Assembly (NCBI RefSeq): GCF_000720135.1
Contig: NZ_JOIU01000029.1
Location: 28,744-92,743 of the forward strand
Direction of reading: 5' to 3'
Length of the DNA: 64,000 nt
From: Streptomyces sp. NRRL S-1022
GTDB taxonomy: Bacteria > Actinomycetota > Actinomycetes > Streptomycetales > Streptomycetaceae
Numbering within the stretch: position 1 is the stretch's first letter; every line of letters starts with the position of its first letter. The notes under the pieces are model-generated. The model was not told the DNA's origin, did not search any database, and worked only from the letters and a program-made list of their open reading frames with translations. Both the position numbers and the translations under genes were made by a program. Shown here in pieces: positions 62,691 to 64,000 of the stretch.

Positions 62691-63437
62691 TTACTTCTCG
62701 ACGTACCTGAGCGAACGCAGCCCGCGCTCCAGATGCCAGTGCAGGTAGGCGGACACCAGCCCGCTGCCCTCGCGGACGTACCGCGCCTCGCACGCGTCCG
62801 CCGTCTCCCAGTCTCCCGTAAGCAGCGCCCCGAGCAGTACCAGGGCCTGCGGGGACGGTACGACGCTGCCGGGCACCCGGCAGTCGACGCAGACGGAACC
62901 GCCGGAGGCCACCGAGAAGAACCGGTTGGGGCCGGGCATCCCGCACTTCGCGCAGGCGTCGAAGCTGGGCGCGTACCCGTTCACGGCGAGGGAGCGCAGC
63001 AGGAAGGCGTCGAGGACCAGGTGCGGCGCGTGCTCGCCCCGGGCGAGCGTCCGCAGCGCCCCGACGAGCAGCAGGTACTGCTGCACGGCCGGCTCGCCCT
63101 CGTGGTCGGTGAACCGCTCGGCGGTCTCCAGCATGGCGGTCCCGGCGGTGTACCGGGCGTAGTCGGTGACGATCCCGCCGCCGTACGGGGCGATCGTCTC
63201 GCTCTGCGTGCACAGCGGCAGGCCGCGCCCGATCAGCTCGCTGCCGCGCGCGAAGAACTGCACGTCGACGTGGGAGAACGGCTCCAGCCGGGCGCCGAAC
63301 TTGGACTTGGTGCGCCGCACCCCGCGCGCCACGGCCCGCACCCGGCCGTGGCTCCGGGTGAGCAGCGTGATGATCCGGTCCGCCTCACCCAGCTTCTGGG
63401 TGCGCAGCACGATGCCGTCGTCGCGGAACAGACTCAT
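62691..63437 (-). CDS. recO: DNA repair protein RecO
   Basis: A 248-residue RecF-pathway protein that helps load RecA. The N-terminal OB fold starts with LFRDDGIVLRTQKLGEADRI, LLTRSHGRVRAVARGVR and KFGARLEPFSHVDVQFF; a zinc finger is in DACAKCGMPGPNRFF and GGSVCVDCRVPG (C-x2-C twice). The ATG at 63435-63437 matches the MSLFRDDG start typical of actinobacteria. uppS follows closely. Confidence 0.94.
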   Translation of the reverse strand: MSLFRDDGIVLRTQKLGEADRIITLLTRSHGRVRAVARGVRRTKSKFGARLEPFSHVDVQFFARGSELIGRGLPLCTQSETIAPYGGGIVTDYARYTAGTAMLETAERFTDHEGEPAVQQYLLLVGALRTLARGEHAPHLVLDAFLLRSLAVNGYAPSFDACAKCGMPGPNRFFSVASGGSVCVDCRVPGSVVPSPQALVLLGALLTGDWETADACEARYVREGSGLVSAYLHWHLERGLRSLRYVEK

Positions 63438-63497
63438 GGCACCATTCTCGCCCATGCCGGGAGCGGCCCGGAGCGGCCGGGAGCGGTGCGCGGCGGC

Positions 63498-63716
63498 TCA
63501 GAGCGCCTCGCCGCGGCTGCGGGCGTTGGCGTGCGCGGTCGCCGCGCTCAGCCGTTCCGCCGGGCTCGCGGTGCGCAGCGCCCCCGGCTCCGCGTCCCAC
63601 TCCCGTCCGCCGCCGTAGGGTCTGAGCTGTACGTACGGCCCCTCGTGCCCCATGACGATGCCGACCTTGCCGGTACGGGTGTCCACTACATGACTGCCGA
63701 CGGCAGGCTTCACCAC
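63498..63716 (-). CDS. Small conserved protein of unknown function
   Basis: A 72-residue protein, VVKPAVGSHVVDTRTGKVGI then VMGHEGPYVQLRPYGGGREW. It resembles small actinobacterial proteins with an SH3-like fold and no known activity. The GTG at 63714-63716 is chosen because GGAGGAAAGGG lies just upstream; the longer frame to 63788 adds a Gly/Arg-rich tail without similarity. It is upstream of recO on the same strand. Confidence 0.7.
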   Translation of the reverse strand: MVKPAVGSHVVDTRTGKVGIVMGHEGPYVQLRPYGGGREWDAEPGALRTASPAERLSAATAHANARSRGEAL

Positions 63717-63918
63717 GCCACCCTTTCCTCCGCCTCTGCGCCCACGCCCACTGTGCTCCCCTTCCGCTCCGGATTTCACGCTTCGCACACCCAGAGTGAC
63801 GCTGCGCGTCTACACTCGGCCGGAATGCCGGGGTACCGCGGCGCGGCGCACGGCGGGCACCGCTACTTTGCGTACGCACGTGGTGCGGCGGCGGGGTCGG
63901 CCATTCGTGTACGCCGTC

Positions 63919-63947
63919 TTGACCGCCCCCTGGACCCCTCCTATGGT
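63919..63947 (+). promoter_or_regulatory. Strong promoter for a gene beyond the right edge
   Basis: TTGACC (63919-63924) and TATGGT (63942-63947) are spaced 17 bp. No gene follows inside the window; an open frame is expected just right of 64000. The direct repeat GTAGGAC (63962 and 63969) lies downstream. Confidence 0.5.
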
Positions 63948-64000
63948 CGCGCTACGGCAACGTAGGACGTAGGACGTCGTACCTCCCGGCGGAACCCGTC

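Overview
The window is a very GC-rich actinobacterial chromosome segment and almost certainly Streptomyces. Evidence: G/C-saturated third codon positions, many GTG starts, a HrdA-type sigma factor beside dnaG, a zur-znuACB zinc locus beside uppS and recO, and a gene order that resembles, from memory, the S. coelicolor chromosome around hrdA-dnaG-nasA-nirBD-ppdK-glyS-uppS. About 53 intact protein genes, three tRNAs and several gene remnants are supported. No rRNA, CRISPR array, prophage or intact insertion sequence was seen.

Layout. 1-1343: a STAS protein and the start of a MEDS-domain regulator (minus strand), then a non-coding stretch and the decayed N-terminus of a Hanks-type protein kinase. 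1452-3445: an M20 amidohydrolase and three tRNA genes (one CAU, two identical Asn-GTT) with clear terminators. 3603-9175: a small membrane-anchored protein, an FGGY sugar kinase and a heterodimeric ABC exporter. 9207-15986 (all minus): hrdA, dnaG, a ferredoxin-reductase-like flavoprotein, dgt and a sirohydrochlorin chelatase. 16140-24092: a SanA-like protein, nasA nitrate reductase, an arylamine N-acetyltransferase, a GGCT-like protein, an M4 metalloprotease, and a surface protein with a class F sortase. 24117-31306: an HxlR regulator divergent from an imine-reductase-like gene, a second (archaeal/eukaryotic-type) prolyl-tRNA synthetase, and the nitrite reductase operon with nirB and nirD. 31340-36666: TetR/SDR, cupin/MFS/TetR and an S8 lipoprotease. 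36801-46649: ppdK, a ROK repressor, two glycoside-hydrolase-type genes and a membrane sulfatase/LtaS-like enzyme. 46899-54435: dusB, two MFS exporters, an MmyB-type regulator, a TetR and an aldo/keto reductase. 54612-63716: a chitinase, glyS, znuA-znuC-znuB-zur, a MINPP-like histidine phosphatase, uppS, recO and a small conserved protein.

Functional themes. Nitrate assimilation is split over nasA, the NirB/NirD operon and the siroheme chelatase, with GlnR-like half-sites upstream of nasA and of the nitrite operon. Zinc homeostasis is complete, with two Zur-box-like sequences over the znuA promoter. Chitin use is suggested by a GH18 chitinase behind two near-consensus DasR-type sites. Several small regulator-target pairs carry visible inverted repeats.

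The most unusual non-coding signal is in three intergenic regions. There, short tandem repeats appear to have grown from the stop-codon region of the adjacent gene. The clearest case is 52470-52815, where two such arrays, one from each convergent gene, fill the whole gap.
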